Shown in pieces: positions 37,280 through 38,503 of a DNA stretch of 38,503 bases. The stretch lies in assembly GCA_003220155.1 (NCBI GenBank), contig QHRO01000242.1, positions 1 to 38,503 on the forward strand, in the 5' to 3' direction. The DNA is from Verrucomicrobiota bacterium. Its GTDB lineage: Bacteria > Verrucomicrobiota > Verrucomicrobiia > Chthoniobacterales > UBA10450. A program made the position numbers and the translations under genes. The notes under the pieces were generated by a model, which saw only the letters and a list, made by a program, of their open reading frames with translations, ran no database searches and was not told the origin of the DNA. The stretch's first letter is position 1. Every line of letters begins with the position of its first letter.

Positions 37280-38098
37280 TCAAACAGCGACCGTCACCCG
37301 CAGGAAGGTTGCGGGAATCGAGGTCGCATCCTTACTTTTGTTCTGGCGGTTAAATAGTTCTTCCAGCTCTCTCTGCAGATCGGCTGCGCGACCGCTCTTT
37401 TCTGCCGCCTCGAATGCATTCATGGTCGGCCCATAGTATTTCCTGAATTCATCCACGTAGGCGGACGGCGGGCCGGCGAAATTGAAGGTAAACGTGTCCC
37501 GCGCGAATGAGATCTTCTCCGCCGAAACTCCTCCGCCGGCAAACCGCTCGATCACATTGCTCTCGATCCCCCACGTCATCGGACTAACGAAACCCTCCGG
37601 CGGTGGCGGGGTGTAGTTTGAGCTGATCTTTAAAATTTGCGCTACCAACGTCGGATCATTGGGAATCCAGTTGCCCATCACGATCCGGCCTCCCGGCCGC
37701 GTGACGCGCACCATCTCTTTCGCGACCTCGAACGGCTTGGGCGCAAACATCGCGCCGAAAATACTGATGACGACGTCAAAGGTGTGATCCGGTAACTGCT
37801 CGAGATTCGACGCGTCGCCTTCCTGAAACCTGCAGTTAGTCAGCCCTTGTTCCCTAACCCGCCTATTCCCAGCCTCCACCAGGTTGCGCGCGATATCGAC
37901 GCCGAGCACGTCCGCTCCCAGTTTCGCCGCCGGAATCGCGGTGGTGCCATCGCCGCATCCGAGATCCAGGACTCTGAGCCCTTTGGTGATTCCAAGTTGC
38001 CGCACCAGTGCCTCTCCACTGTCGCGCATCGTGTCAGCAATACGGGTGAAGTCGCCTTTTTCCCAGAGGGCCTTGTTCGGATTCAAAGGAGTATTCAT
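37280..38098 (-). CDS. Class I SAM-dependent methyltransferase
   Basis: VLDLGCGDGTTAIPAAKLGADVLGVDIARN; start ATG at 38098 preferred over 38188. Confidence 0.85.
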   Translation of the reverse strand: MNTPLNPNKALWEKGDFTRIADTMRDSGEALVRQLGITKGLRVLDLGCGDGTTAIPAAKLGADVLGVDIARNLVEAGNRRVREQGLTNCRFQEGDASNLEQLPDHTFDVVISIFGAMFAPKPFEVAKEMVRVTRPGGRIVMGNWIPNDPTLVAQILKISSNYTPPPPEGFVSPMTWGIESNVIERFAGGGVSAEKISFARDTFTFNFAGPPSAYVDEFRKYYGPTMNAFEAAEKSGRAADLQRELEELFNRQNKSKDATSIPATFLRVTVAV

Positions 38099-38267
38099 AG
38101 TGACATTGTTGAATTGGCTTTCTGTGGTCGCAAATATCTTGGCGCCTGACGAGACACAAAAGGGGTGCGAATCTGATAAAGACCCCACTTTCCTAATTCA
38201 TCCTTCTTAATTCCTCCTTTCTTACGACGCGGCTTGTGTTTCGGAAATAATCGTCAAACGCTGTGGA

Positions 38268-38503
38268 ATGAAGATCGCGCTCCTGGCAGGGATGATTTTT
38301 ATCGCATGCGCCGCGACAGCGATATGCAGCGATCCGGGCGTGACTGAACAAACGATCGGGATCAACCCCGCTTACCGGAATTTGTCGGTGAAACCGGGCG
38401 ACGATTTCGAAGAATACGCTAACGGCGGCTGGCGAAAAACTGCCGAGATCCCCGCCGATCGCGCCAGCACCGGCGCTGGCTTCGAGGTTTTCGAGCGCGC
38501 GGA
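38268..38503 (+). CDS. M13-family metallopeptidase, N-terminal fragment running off the window
   Basis: ATG 38268: MKIALLAGMIFIACAATAICSDPG...GINPAYRNLSVKPGDDFEEYANGGWRKTAEIPADRAS; the PGDDFxxYxNGxWxxxxxIP motif is characteristic of M13 peptidases. Confidence 0.85.
   Translation, partial: MKIALLAGMIFIACAATAICSDPGVTEQTIGINPAYRNLSVKPGDDFEEYANGGWRKTAEIPADRASTGAGFEVFERA

Noticed and set aside
1-38503. CRISPR arrays, IS elements, integrases, toxin-antitoxin or phage defence genes
   Set aside because: No regularly spaced direct repeats with unique spacers, and no transposase, integrase, Cas or defence motifs were recognised.

Overview
Window from a GC-rich bacterial chromosome; gene content suggests Verrucomicrobiota (Chthoniobacterales-like), which is an inference. 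Housekeeping blocks (glnE, rhomboid-like, YegS-type lipid kinase, AsmA-like, rsmD, waaA, tRNA-Glu on the left; ileS, lspA, CCA transferase, glycogen-synthase-like, PIG-V-like, FAD oxidoreductase, korB, pyrE, methyltransferase, partial M13 peptidase on the right) flank an accessory region at about 8.4-24.7 kb. That region carries a MerB-like gene, BNR/Asp-box secreted proteins, a VKOR/DsbA pair and a TIGR02597/dockerin-like protein. The most notable observation is the MerB (alkylmercury lyase) homolog at 8413-9183. It has a single in-frame TGA exactly where the family has its catalytic cysteine (C159 of R831 MerB), and a 13-bp bulged hairpin with a GGUC apical loop starts 3 nt after the TGA. 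This is a strong candidate for a selenocysteine-containing MerB. Other notable items: ileS carries three in-frame palindromic-repeat insertions plus an apparent 2-nt frameshift; the neighbouring lspA has lost its NxGAAF motif and its frame; a rhomboid homolog lacks both catalytic residues; and several short modular palindromic repeat families are dispersed through the window. No database search could be run, so all family calls come from recognised motifs.
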